This document shows, in pieces, positions 23,991 to 32,100 of a DNA stretch of 39,675 bases. The notes beneath the pieces were generated by a model, which saw only the letters and a list, made by a program, of their open reading frames with translations, was not told the DNA's origin and did no database searches. The translations under genes were made by a program, and so were the position numbers. The DNA is from Armatimonadota bacterium (GTDB taxonomy: Bacteria; Armatimonadota; JAAZEB01), in contig JAAZEB010000202.1 in the NCBI GenBank assembly GCA_012512505.1, positions 1 to 39,675 on the forward strand, written 5' to 3'. The stretch's first letter is position 1, and every line of letters begins with the position of its first letter.

Positions 23991-24962
23991 TTACCGCAGC
24001 TTCTCCATCAGCTCCCGTCGGCCCTTTTCGTAGTTGCGGTTGCCCTCAGAGCGGTTCTCTTCCCCGCAGCCATCCCACCACACGGAGGGCGCGGCATTCC
24101 GACGGCCGCAGATCGGCTGGGTTGTCGGGATACGCTCGAAAATGAGCCGGAAGAGGTCGCGGGCCTTCAGCGTGCTGCCGTAGCGGAGGCCCAGGCGCTG
24201 CAGCGTGTCCAGGTCGCGCTTCTCGTTGGACAGCCCGCCGGAACCCAGCACGTTGACGCAGGCGTTGAGCCCCGGCACCCGCTTGGGGCAAGGCGCGCAC
24301 ATCGCCCAGTCGGCTCCCCGGGCCATCGTCACCGGCAGGTCGGGATGCGTGGTCAGGACTATCTCGAGGAGCTCGGGCAGGTTATCGTCGGCGTAAGGCG
24401 GGCGCACGCCACCACCGTACTGGCACACGGCGCAGAGGAGGATGTGCGGGCGGATGGTGATCCCCTTGCCAGAGCGGAGAGCCTCCATCGAGGCGCGCTT
24501 CTCCCGGGCCATCTCCTCGGGGCTGCGCGGCGGAATGAGTGCGTCGATCCCCTTCTCCCGGCCCTTCTCGTAGCACCCGCTGCCCGCCCGGGGGCAGCCC
24601 CGCCAGGCCTCGGAAGTCGTGCTCTCGTAGCCGCAGATGCCGGCCACCGTTGGGATCGCGTGAAGCAGCGTGAGCAGCAGCGCCCGCGCGGGAAGAACGT
24701 TGCCGGGCGCCAGGTCGAGCCGGCAGAGGATGTCCAGGTCGCGCTTCCGGTTGAACTCGGCGCCCTCGGGAGTGTCTCCGGCCGGGCCGGGATCCTGGTA
24801 GGCGTAAACGTCGCCGGCATTGCAGACCAGGCGGACCGGTTGGTCCGGATCCTTCCGGATGGCGTCCCGCACCTGGGCCAGCCCGGCATCCTCCGGCGCA
24901 GCGCCGTCGGCGCCCTGCGCGCAGACAAGACAGAGCAGTTGGTACGGTCTCAGCTCAAGCAT
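23991..24962 (-). CDS. Tandem DUF1284-like Cys-rich putative metal-binding protein
   Basis: A 323-residue soluble protein made of two similar halves (about 1-142 and 168-323). Each half begins LRPYQLLCLVC or IRPHILLCAVC, has a Cys-containing middle, and ends KRDLD, then L-RL, IPT, GIC-G or PICG, a Trp and Cys, and YEKGR. Cysteines fall at 11, 14, 47, 80, 110, 123, 130 and at 177, 180, 222, 225, 235, 285, 299. The opening and the GADWAMCAPCP segment recall DUF1284, a small uncharacterised Cys-rich family, but DUF1284 is normally a single short unit. Metal or iron-sulfur binding is inferred. ATG at 24962 follows GAGGGG. It sits within the sugar block, 211 bp after the TIM-barrel gene. Confidence 0.65.
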   Translation of the reverse strand: MLELRPYQLLCLVCAQGADGAAPEDAGLAQVRDAIRKDPDQPVRLVCNAGDVYAYQDPGPAGDTPEGAEFNRKRDLDILCRLDLAPGNVLPARALLLTLLHAIPTVAGICGYESTTSEAWRGCPRAGSGCYEKGREKGIDALIPPRSPEEMAREKRASMEALRSGKGITIRPHILLCAVCQYGGGVRPPYADDNLPELLEIVLTTHPDLPVTMARGADWAMCAPCPKRVPGLNACVNVLGSGGLSNEKRDLDTLQRLGLRYGSTLKARDLFRLIFERIPTTQPICGRRNAAPSVWWDGCGEENRSEGNRNYEKGRRELMEKLR

Positions 24963-25139
24963 GATACCCCTCCACAGGCCGTCGGAATGACGAGAGTTGG
25001 CGTACCGGACGCCGATGGGCAATCCCGTCGTCTTGCCCGAGAAGAGCTCCTTTGCCACCGGCCGCCACCAGCCCGCCAGCAGGATGGTGGGCTGTCTCCC
25101 CGGCCATTCGGGGGTAGGAGCGCCGCGCCGTCGTGCCCG

Positions 25140-25163
25140 GTCGTGCGTACTAACGAGCACGAC
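25140..25163 (-). terminator. Hairpin after the TIM-barrel isomerase gene
   Basis: GTCGTGC (25140-25146) and GCACGAC (25157-25163) form a 7-bp stem with a 10-base loop, 10 bases past the stop of the upstream minus-strand gene. There is no T-run. It may be a partial terminator or mRNA processing signal inside the six-gene block. Confidence 0.4.
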
Positions 25164-25173
25164 TCTCACCCGT

Positions 25174-26157
25174 TCACCGGAGCCCGCGGCGCTCCAGGAC
25201 CCCGATCAGGTAATCGCGGCCGAAGTGGAGGCGCTCCTCCATCTGGTCGAGGTAAGGGATCGCCTCATACTCCGCGGGGTCTGGCAGTTCGCCGGCGGCG
25301 ATGCGGCGCTCGCACTGCCAGACGAGCTTCACCACCTGCGCCAACTCCTCGCAGGTCAGGTCAGGATGCAGCGAGAGCCACCATGGGTCGAAGATCGCGA
25401 ACTCGAACAGCCACTTGTGGTCCTCGATGGAGAGGGGCAGTTGCGGCTGGTACTCGCCCAGCACCGGCAGGATGCGCTCCCAGTCCAGGCAGCCCTGGCC
25501 CGGGGCTTTCCCCTGGCGGACGTAGCCATTCTCGGAGAAGTAGAGGATTCCATCCTTCAGGTGGGTGAGGTGGGTGTAGGGCGCGGCGCGGCGCGCGGCC
25601 GCCACCGGGTCCTCGGCATGGCACAGGACGTTGGCGGTGTCCAGACAGATGCCGGCGATCGCCGGGCCCACATCCTCGATCAGGCGGACCAACTCGAAGG
25701 TGGTGGTATCGCCGTGCGTCTCCAGGTTCACCCGGCTGCCGTGGTGGCGCAGCACAGGCCCCAGGCGGCGGATGAAGGCCGCCGAGTCGGCCAGGTGCTG
25801 GGTCCAGCGCACCGGGTGCTCGTAGCGTTCCGGGCCGCCGCCAAGCGAGCTGTGCAGTTCGTGCCAGCCACAGGCCGCCGCCGCCTCAATCTGGCGCACA
25901 AACTCGGCGTAGTGGTCCTCCAGCGAGCCACCCACCAGGTGTGGGTTGCAGGTAGGCACCGAAACGTGGGTGTAGAGGCCCAGGCGGTCAGCTTCCTGCC
26001 GCACCTCCTGCAGCGCCCCGGGATCCAGGGTGGGGCTCAGGCTGCGCACCCCCCCGAACTGCGCGCCTTCCAGGCCATGTTCCCGCAGGAACGTCAGCGT
26101 GGCGAACGGATCCAGCTCCAGCTCTCGGATGGTGAAGGTATCGAGACCAACCTGCAT
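25174..26157 (-). CDS. Xylose isomerase-like TIM-barrel sugar isomerase/epimerase
   Basis: A 327-residue AP endonuclease 2/sugar isomerase-fold protein. The metal ligands expected for this fold are visible: Glu146 (VNLETHGDT), Asp173 (ICLDTANVLC), His196 or His199 (YTHLTHLKDG) and Glu245 (LSIEDHK). The family isomerises or epimerises sugars, inositols and keto-sugars; related proteins act on 3-keto-glycosides. ATG at 26157 has GGAG upstream. It begins 14 bp after the Gfo/Idh/MocA stop, so the two are almost surely co-transcribed and act in sequence. The exact substrate cannot be read from the sequence. Confidence 0.8.
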   Translation of the reverse strand: MQVGLDTFTIRELELDPFATLTFLREHGLEGAQFGGVRSLSPTLDPGALQEVRQEADRLGLYTHVSVPTCNPHLVGGSLEDHYAEFVRQIEAAAACGWHELHSSLGGGPERYEHPVRWTQHLADSAAFIRRLGPVLRHHGSRVNLETHGDTTTFELVRLIEDVGPAIAGICLDTANVLCHAEDPVAAARRAAPYTHLTHLKDGILYFSENGYVRQGKAPGQGCLDWERILPVLGEYQPQLPLSIEDHKWLFEFAIFDPWWLSLHPDLTCEELAQVVKLVWQCERRIAAGELPDPAEYEAIPYLDQMEERLHFGRDYLIGVLERRGLR

Positions 26158-26171
26158 GGCCCCCGCTCCTT

Positions 26172-27320
26172 TCAGCCGGCGGCGACAACGTAGGTGGGAT
26201 CGGCCGGGGCAGCAAACCCCGCGGTACCAATGGCGCCGTCGGAGGTGCTTTGCCACGGCTCCGGCTCAATCGGCAGGGTGATCGTCTGCCCGCGCTGCGC
26301 GGAGCGGTAGGCGGCCTCGGCCACTTCGACGGTGCCGCGCACCTCGCGGCCGCTGGTAAGCAAGTGTGCTTCCTCGCCGCGCAGGTGCTTCACCCACTCG
26401 GCGATGCAGCGTTCGTGGCCGTTCCAGGGGCCGGAGGGCACCGGCACAAAGCCGTTGAGCGCCTCTCGGCCATAGCGCTCCACGGCGGCGGTGTTCGTCT
26501 CGTCGTGCAGCAGCACAAAGGTGCCCTTGCCACTGAGGTAGTAGGCCTCACCCCGGGTGCCGCACACCTGCACCAGCTCGTACCAGAGGGCGTTCGGCCC
26601 AACGTGCGAGCGAGTGAACCAGTTGATCGACAGGTTCGCCAGCGCGCCGGAAGCCATCTCGGCAGCGATCACCCCGGCGCTCTCCCCCTCCATGCGCTCC
26701 GGCAACACCTTGGTGAGGCAGGTAACCCGCGCCACTTCGCCGCCATACCAGCGGAGGGCATCGATCTGGTGCGTCAGGCAGCTCATGATTGCCCCGCCGC
26801 CAATGCCGTCACGGCTGCGCGCCCAGCTTCCCTCCGCCATCACCACGTTCTGGTTGTGCTCCAGCTTCCAGTAGAAGACTTCGCCCAGGGCGCCGCTGTC
26901 CAGCACCTCCTTCAGCGCCATCCACTCGCCGTGATAGCGCCGGTCGTGGCAGACGGTGAGCGAGACGCCGGCCGCCTCGCAGGCGGCGATCATCTGGTCG
27001 CACTCGGCGATGTTGCGGGCCATCACTTTTTCGGTGAGGACCGGCTTGCCGGCCGCCGCCGCGGCCAGGGTCGCCGGCAGGTGGAGGTGATGCGGCAGGA
27101 GGATATCCACGGCGTCCACCTCGGCATGGTTGATGGCGTCGTGGTAGTCGGCCACGAGGATCACCTCGGGGCCAAGCAGTTGACGGATGCGCGCGTGCCG
27201 GGATGGATCCGGCTCGGCAACCACCGTTACCGTGCAGCGGTCGGTCAGCTTCTGGAAGCCGGGCGCGTGCGCCCCCAGGATCCCGCCGCCGCCCAGAATG
27301 CCGATACGTACCTTGCTCAT
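26172..27320 (-). CDS. Gfo/Idh/MocA family sugar dehydrogenase
   Basis: A 382-residue NAD(P)-dependent oxidoreductase. The Rossmann N-terminus reads VRIGILGGGGILG (4-16), with the family Glu97-Lys98 pair in VLTEKVMARN. The second domain carries GGGAIMSCLTHQIDALRWYGG, including the His of the usual D/H-x3-H-like catalytic set. These enzymes oxidise the C3 or other hydroxyls of free or glycosidic sugars. No signal peptide is present, so it is cytoplasmic. The start has GGGGGG upstream. It lies between DUF1080 and the TIM-barrel protein, the gene order expected for a 3-keto-glycoside pathway. A paralogue is at 38301-39455. Confidence 0.88.
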   Translation of the reverse strand: MSKVRIGILGGGGILGAHAPGFQKLTDRCTVTVVAEPDPSRHARIRQLLGPEVILVADYHDAINHAEVDAVDILLPHHLHLPATLAAAAAGKPVLTEKVMARNIAECDQMIAACEAAGVSLTVCHDRRYHGEWMALKEVLDSGALGEVFYWKLEHNQNVVMAEGSWARSRDGIGGGAIMSCLTHQIDALRWYGGEVARVTCLTKVLPERMEGESAGVIAAEMASGALANLSINWFTRSHVGPNALWYELVQVCGTRGEAYYLSGKGTFVLLHDETNTAAVERYGREALNGFVPVPSGPWNGHERCIAEWVKHLRGEEAHLLTSGREVRGTVEVAEAAYRSAQRGQTITLPIEPEPWQSTSDGAIGTAGFAAPADPTYVVAAG

Positions 27321-27332
27321 GCTGCCCCCCTC

Positions 27333-27350
27333 CCCGGCCGCGCGGCCGGG
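27333..27350. other. 18-bp GC palindrome before the Gfo/Idh gene
   Basis: CCCGGCCGCGCGGCCGGG is self-complementary over 18 bases and lies 13 bp upstream of the Gfo/Idh/MocA start, within the 120-bp gap after the DUF1080 stop. It could be an operator or an intra-operon hairpin; in a GC-rich genome chance is also possible. Confidence 0.35.
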
Positions 27351-27440
27351 TGCTTGTTGTGGCAGAGTTCGCGGGCACCCCGGGGCTTCCTGCCCGGGCC
27401 AGGCCCCGCGCCGGGAGAGGGGGGTACGGGGGATGAGCGG

Positions 27441-28193
27441 CTACGGCTCGTCGTAGCCCTTCAGCGGACGATACCAGATGTTGCGGAAGCGCACCAGATC
27501 CCCATGGTCCTGCAGCATCAGCGGCCCCACCTCGGGGTGCTTGACGTAGGGCAGGATCTCGCGGTGGGTGGTGGGCCCGATCAGCTCGGTATGGTTGTGG
27601 ACGAGCACGCCGTTGTGCAGCACGGTGACGTAGGCCGGGCGGACCAGCGTTTCCCCGTCGAAGCGCGGCCCCTCCCAGATGATATCATAGCTTTGCCACT
27701 CGCCCGGCTTGCGGCAGGCGTTCACCAGCGGCGGGAACTGCCCATAGATGGCGGCGGTGGTGCCGTCTGGATAGGTGGGGTTGTCGTAGCAGTCCAGCAC
27801 CTGGATCTCGTATCTGCCCATCAAGAAGACGCCGCTGTTGCCGCGCCCCTGGCTTTCGCCCTTCACCACCGTGGGCGCCGCCCACTCGATGTGGAGCTGG
27901 CAATCGCCAAACTCCGCCTTGGTCTGGATGCTGCCGGTACCGGGCGCCACCTCCATGAAGCCGTTCTCCAGCTTCCACTTGGCGGGGCTGCCGTCGGTGG
28001 AGACCCAGCCGTCGAGGCTGCGGCCGTCGAAGAGGATCACGGCGTCGGACGGCGGCGTACCGGGCCGCTCCGGCGTGCTGGCGGTGCCGGGGTCGATCAC
28101 CCGAGGCTGTGGGCGGTTGCCGTCATGCACATGCCACTTGCCACCGGGGAGGATGGGCGTGTCGTCGTAGCCCAGGTTCTTCTTGGCTTCCAT
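27441..28193 (-). CDS. DUF1080 protein, 3-keto-glycoside-acting type, no signal peptide
   Basis: A 250-residue beta-jellyroll protein of DUF1080 (3-keto-disaccharide hydrolase family). It contains [41 protein letters not shown], the HNG-V-VHNHTEL strand and the final [17 protein letters not shown], all family hallmarks. Characterised DUF1080 enzymes cleave 3-keto-glycosides. This copy starts directly at MEAKKNLGY, equivalent to the mature N-terminus of its paralogue at 36788, which has a signal peptide. This one therefore appears cytoplasmic. AAGGAG precedes the ATG. It is the first gene of the minus-strand sugar block, with a strong promoter upstream. Confidence 0.88.
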   Translation of the reverse strand: MEAKKNLGYDDTPILPGGKWHVHDGNRPQPRVIDPGTASTPERPGTPPSDAVILFDGRSLDGWVSTDGSPAKWKLENGFMEVAPGTGSIQTKAEFGDCQLHIEWAAPTVVKGESQGRGNSGVFLMGRYEIQVLDCYDNPTYPDGTTAAIYGQFPPLVNACRKPGEWQSYDIIWEGPRFDGETLVRPAYVTVLHNGVLVHNHTELIGPTTHREILPYVKHPEVGPLMLQDHGDLVRFRNIWYRPLKGYDEP

Positions 28194-28317
28194 TCGGGGT
28201 CTCCTTCTCACCAGCCTGCTGGCGCGCTGGCCTGGCGGGGTTTCCGGGCAAACTGCCTGGCAGCGGCAACCTGGCCACCCCAGGGCGGGAAGGCGCCCGG
28301 CTGCCAAGCACGCCCCT

Positions 28318-28346
28318 ATTGTAGCCTCCGGCCGATCCAGTGTCAA
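28318..28346 (-). promoter_or_regulatory. Near-perfect sigma-70 promoter of the sugar block
   Basis: On the minus strand TTGACA (28346-28341), exactly 17 bp, then TACAAT (28323-28318). It is the strongest promoter match in the window and drives DUF1080 and probably the five genes after it, with a leader of about 118 nt. Confidence 0.75.
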
Positions 28347-28423
28347 GCGCCGCCTCGGAGTGCAGAGCCGGCAGGTTGGCCGCCCGCCGGCGTCGAATAG
28401 GCGCTTGTTGAAGGTGGTACGTG

Positions 28424-29023
28424 ATGACTGACTCGCTGTATGACCAGGTGTATGCCTGTGGCTGCATTCGTTTTGGCGAGTTCCGGCTGCGCTCCGGGCT
28501 CCTCTCGCCGTTTTACGTGGACCTGCGGGTGCTCATCTCCTGCCCGGCAACGCTGCGCGCCCTGGCGGCGGAGCTGGTACAGGTGATCCAGCCGCTGCCG
28601 CACGACCGGATCGCGGCGCTGCCCTACGCCGGCCTGCCGATTGGCGTGGCGGCCAGCCTCGCGGCGGAGATCCCGCTGATCTACCCGCGCAAGGAAGCCA
28701 AGGCGTATGGCACCGGCCAGCAGATCGAGGGGGAGTTCAACGCCGGCGAGCGCGTGGTAGTGGTAGACGATGTGATCACCGACGGCGGCACGAAGATCGA
28801 GGCGATCCGGCCGCTGGAGGCCGCCGGCCTGGTGGTGAAGGACGTGGTCGTCCTGCTGGACCGCGAGCAGGGAGGGGATCGCGTCCTCGCTCGGAACGGC
28901 TACACGCTGCACTCGGTGATGCGCCTCACGCCGACGCTGGAGGCGCTGGTGCGGCTGGGCCGCATCACCCCGGAGCAGCGCGACGCCGCGCTCGCGTTCG
29001 TCGCCGCCAACCAGTTTGCCTGA
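28424..29023 (+). CDS. pyrE: Orotate phosphoribosyltransferase
   Basis: A 199-residue enzyme joining orotate and PRPP to give OMP. The PRPP-binding motif [14 protein letters not shown] is at 111-124. The segments [22 protein letters not shown] and [15 protein letters not shown] are typical for PyrE, including the flexible catalytic loop after KEAKAYG. ATG 28424 is chosen because AGGTGG lies six bases upstream; the GTG immediately before would add one residue. It diverges from the DUF1080 promoter and is separate from pyrF at 18325. Repeat R3 follows the stop. Confidence 0.94.
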   Translation: MTDSLYDQVYACGCIRFGEFRLRSGLLSPFYVDLRVLISCPATLRALAAELVQVIQPLPHDRIAALPYAGLPIGVAASLAAEIPLIYPRKEAKAYGTGQQIEGEFNAGERVVVVDDVITDGGTKIEAIRPLEAAGLVVKDVVVLLDREQGGDRVLARNGYTLHSVMRLTPTLEALVRLGRITPEQRDAALAFVAANQFA

Positions 29024-29041
29024 CACGCTGCCAAAGCTCGG

Positions 29042-29073
29042 GAACGGGAGTGCGACCTCCAGAACGCGGGCCG
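29042..29073. repeat. Dispersed repeat R3, copy 2
   Basis: This matches 10358-10389 at 28 of 32 bases, sharing CCTCCAGAACGC exactly. It lies in the 87-bp gap between the convergent pyrE and helicase genes. The right arm of the hairpin seen in copy 1 is not preserved. Confidence 0.55.
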
Positions 29074-29110
29074 GGACGGAAGTGGCGGCGCCGCGCTGCC
29101 GCGTCGGTGC

Positions 29111-32100
29111 TCAGGCAAGGCCCCGCTCGAAGGTCATGCCCCGGTGGTCACGGTGGAAACCGGCCGCCTCCAGCACCGCCTGCCCGGCGCTGCCCAGGAC
29201 CGCCGCCCCGTTCCAGGTGTGGACCGTCACCCGGTAATCCTGGCGCAGCAGGTGCGGCAGCAGCGCCGCCAGCGCCCGCGCCCACTGCCCTTCGTCGGTC
29301 CCCGCGGCCGTGATCAGGCCCGAGCCGCCTCCTTCCGCCACCAGCACCGGGTAGCCTCGCTGGAGAACCACCCAGGTGGTGGGCACGCGGGCCAGGGTGA
29401 GGGGCTCGCCCGTGGCACCGGCCGGAACCGCCGGCGCCTCCGCGCCAAGGCGGTTCGCCGGATCGCAGGCGTTGAGGACCACCAGGTCCTCCGCCGGTGA
29501 GGCATCGCGGCTCTCCCGCAGCCGCTCCACGGCCGAGGCGAGGGCATACTGCGGGCCGGGCAGCCCCTCCACGAAGAGGCCCCGGCGCACCTCGCCGCGC
29601 ATCTCCATCAAGCGCAGGTGGTGCGCCACCGCCGCCCACTCGCACGGCCCCTCCTCCGCCTCCAGCACCGCCCGTGTCACCACACCCCAGCGCTGCAGGA
29701 GCTGCCGGGCATAGCGCGCCGCCGTCTCGTCGGCCGGCTCCTCGGGGCCCAGCACCCCCAGCCGGTGGACCAAACTCCAGCGACCAGACGTCAGCGCGGC
29801 CGAACGCTGCTGGAGGCGCTCCGCCACCCGCCGCTTCGCCGCGTAGTACTCCGAACGGCTCGGGCGCCGCAGCCCCCAGGACGTCGGCCGGCGCGCCGCG
29901 AGCTGTGCCTCCAGGGCGCTGAAGCCCTGCGGCTCGCGCCCAGCGCGGGCGCCCACCGCCTCCGGCTGCAGCAAGCGCCGCAGCGCCTCCATGCTGTCGT
30001 TGGTGACCAGCCCATTCAGCGCCAGCTCCCAGAGCGCCTGCTCCACCTCCTCCGCGCTCCGGCGCAGCACCGAGGCGAGGTCGGCCACAAAGGCAGCCCC
30101 CTCCGACTGGAGGGCCTCGTAAACGGCGCGCGCCTCGGCAGAGAGAGCGTCGAGGGGTTCCGTCGCGGGGGCCAGGCACTGCCGGCCCTCCCCGCGGAAG
30201 AAGAAGCGCACCCGCGCCCGCCGGGGATCGGCGGCACCCGAGGCCACCCAGACGACCTCGCCGGCGCGGCACAGCTCCTCTAGTTCCTTCGGTTCGTAGC
30301 GTTCCAGGCGCGCCGGCAGCACCGCCCGCTCCCAGGCCGTTCCCACCACCGGCAGGCCGCGAAGCTGCTGCAGTGTCTCGGTGAGGCCCGCCGGCCCCTG
30401 GCACCGCTCGGCCGGGTGGGCGTGCTGCCAGCGCGCCAGAAAGTCGGCGTAGGCGGGGAACGGCACCGGGCGCACCTCGCGGCGCAGCAGCGTCAGCGTC
30501 TGCCGGTGGATCTCCGCGAAGTTGCGTCGGTCGAGGTACTGCTCCTCCTCGGAGGCCGTGCGGGCGAAGCGCCCCCGTGCCAGCACGCCCTCGTCCACCA
30601 GCCGCTCCAGAGCCTCGCGCAGCCATTCCATCGGAAAGGCATAGCGCGTGCGGATGGCGCTGGCCGTCACCGGCCCGCTGTGGGCCAGGTAGCGGCGGAG
30701 GATGGCCAGGGCAGCCGGCGCGTCGGCGGTGGCGGCGAACGCCTCGCGGTACTCGCTCTCAAGCTCCGCGGCCACCCAGCGCGGCTCCGGGCCGTGGGCG
30801 GTGGGGATCTCCAGGCGCACGAGACGCCCGGCCCGCGCCAGGCTCTCGATCCAGGGGGTCGGATCTATGGCGCTGCGAGCGGCCACCTCGGCCTCCGAGA
30901 GGTCGCCCAGTTCCTGCAGGAGGACCGCCAGTTCCTCCAGGGTACGTGCCCGGCCGGCAGCCCCGGTGTGCTGCAGGCGACTCGCCACCTCCGCCACCGC
31001 CTCCGGCTTCAGGAACTCCTCCAGCGCCACATCCTTCAGCACGTCGCCCAGCAGGTCGCGGCTCACGGCGAGCTGCTGGAGCTGGCGTTCTGCCTTCGGG
31101 GCATCCTGCTCGTACATGAAGATGCTGACGAACTGGAAGAGCAGCGCCTGGGCAATGGGCGAAGGGGTGGCGCCCTCATGGACGACCACCTCGATTCGGC
31201 CGGCCTGGATCTCGCCCAGCACCTCCTCCAGCGCCGGCAGATCCATCACGTCCTGCAGGCAGTCGCGGTAGGTCTCAATCAGGATCGGGAAGTCGTCGAA
31301 GCGGCGCACCACCTGCAGCAGCTCCTTGGCACGCAGGCGCTGCAGCCAGAAGGGGGTGCGCTTCCCGCCCCGGGCGCCCGGCAGCAACAGCGCCCGTGCC
31401 GCGTTCTGACGAAACTGCGCCCCGAAGACCGCCGAGTTCGGCAGCTCGCGCAGGATGCGCTCGCGCGCCTCGGCGGGTGTCATGCGCGCCACCACGTCCG
31501 TCGGGAACTCCGCGTCCGCGTTCGGGAAGCGCAGCAAGATGCCGTCGTCGTTCGACTGCGCCTCGACCTCCACGCCGGTGCGCTCGCGCAGCGCCTGTGC
31601 CAGCGCCAGGCTCCACGGGCCATTCACCCGCCCACCGAACGGCGAGTGGACCACCATCCGGGGATCGCCAAGGGCGTCGCGGAACAGCTCCACCACCACG
31701 GTGCGGTCGGAGGAGATGCTGCCGACGGCGCGCAACTGCCGGGCCACGTAATCCAGGACGTGCCAGGCGCAGTTGTCGTCGAGGCGATAGTCGCGCCGCA
31801 GCCAGTCCAGGATCGGCGCTGCCCACCCCTTCGCGGCCGCCTCGCGATCTTGCCGGGTGCTCGGCCAGGAACCGGCCGCCGCGCGGACGCGCTCCGCCAC
31901 CAGGCGGCGGAACGCGCCAACGCGTTTGCCCAGGTCGTAAGGCCGCCAGGCGATATCGCCGCGCCAGAATGGCATCCGAGGGCTGGCGCCCGGCGCCTCG
32001 ACAACGTGCACCCGGTCGTCGGTGATCTCCACCACCCGCCACACCTGCGAGCCGAGCATGAACGTGTCGCCGGTCTTCGTCTCGTAGACGAACTCCTCGT

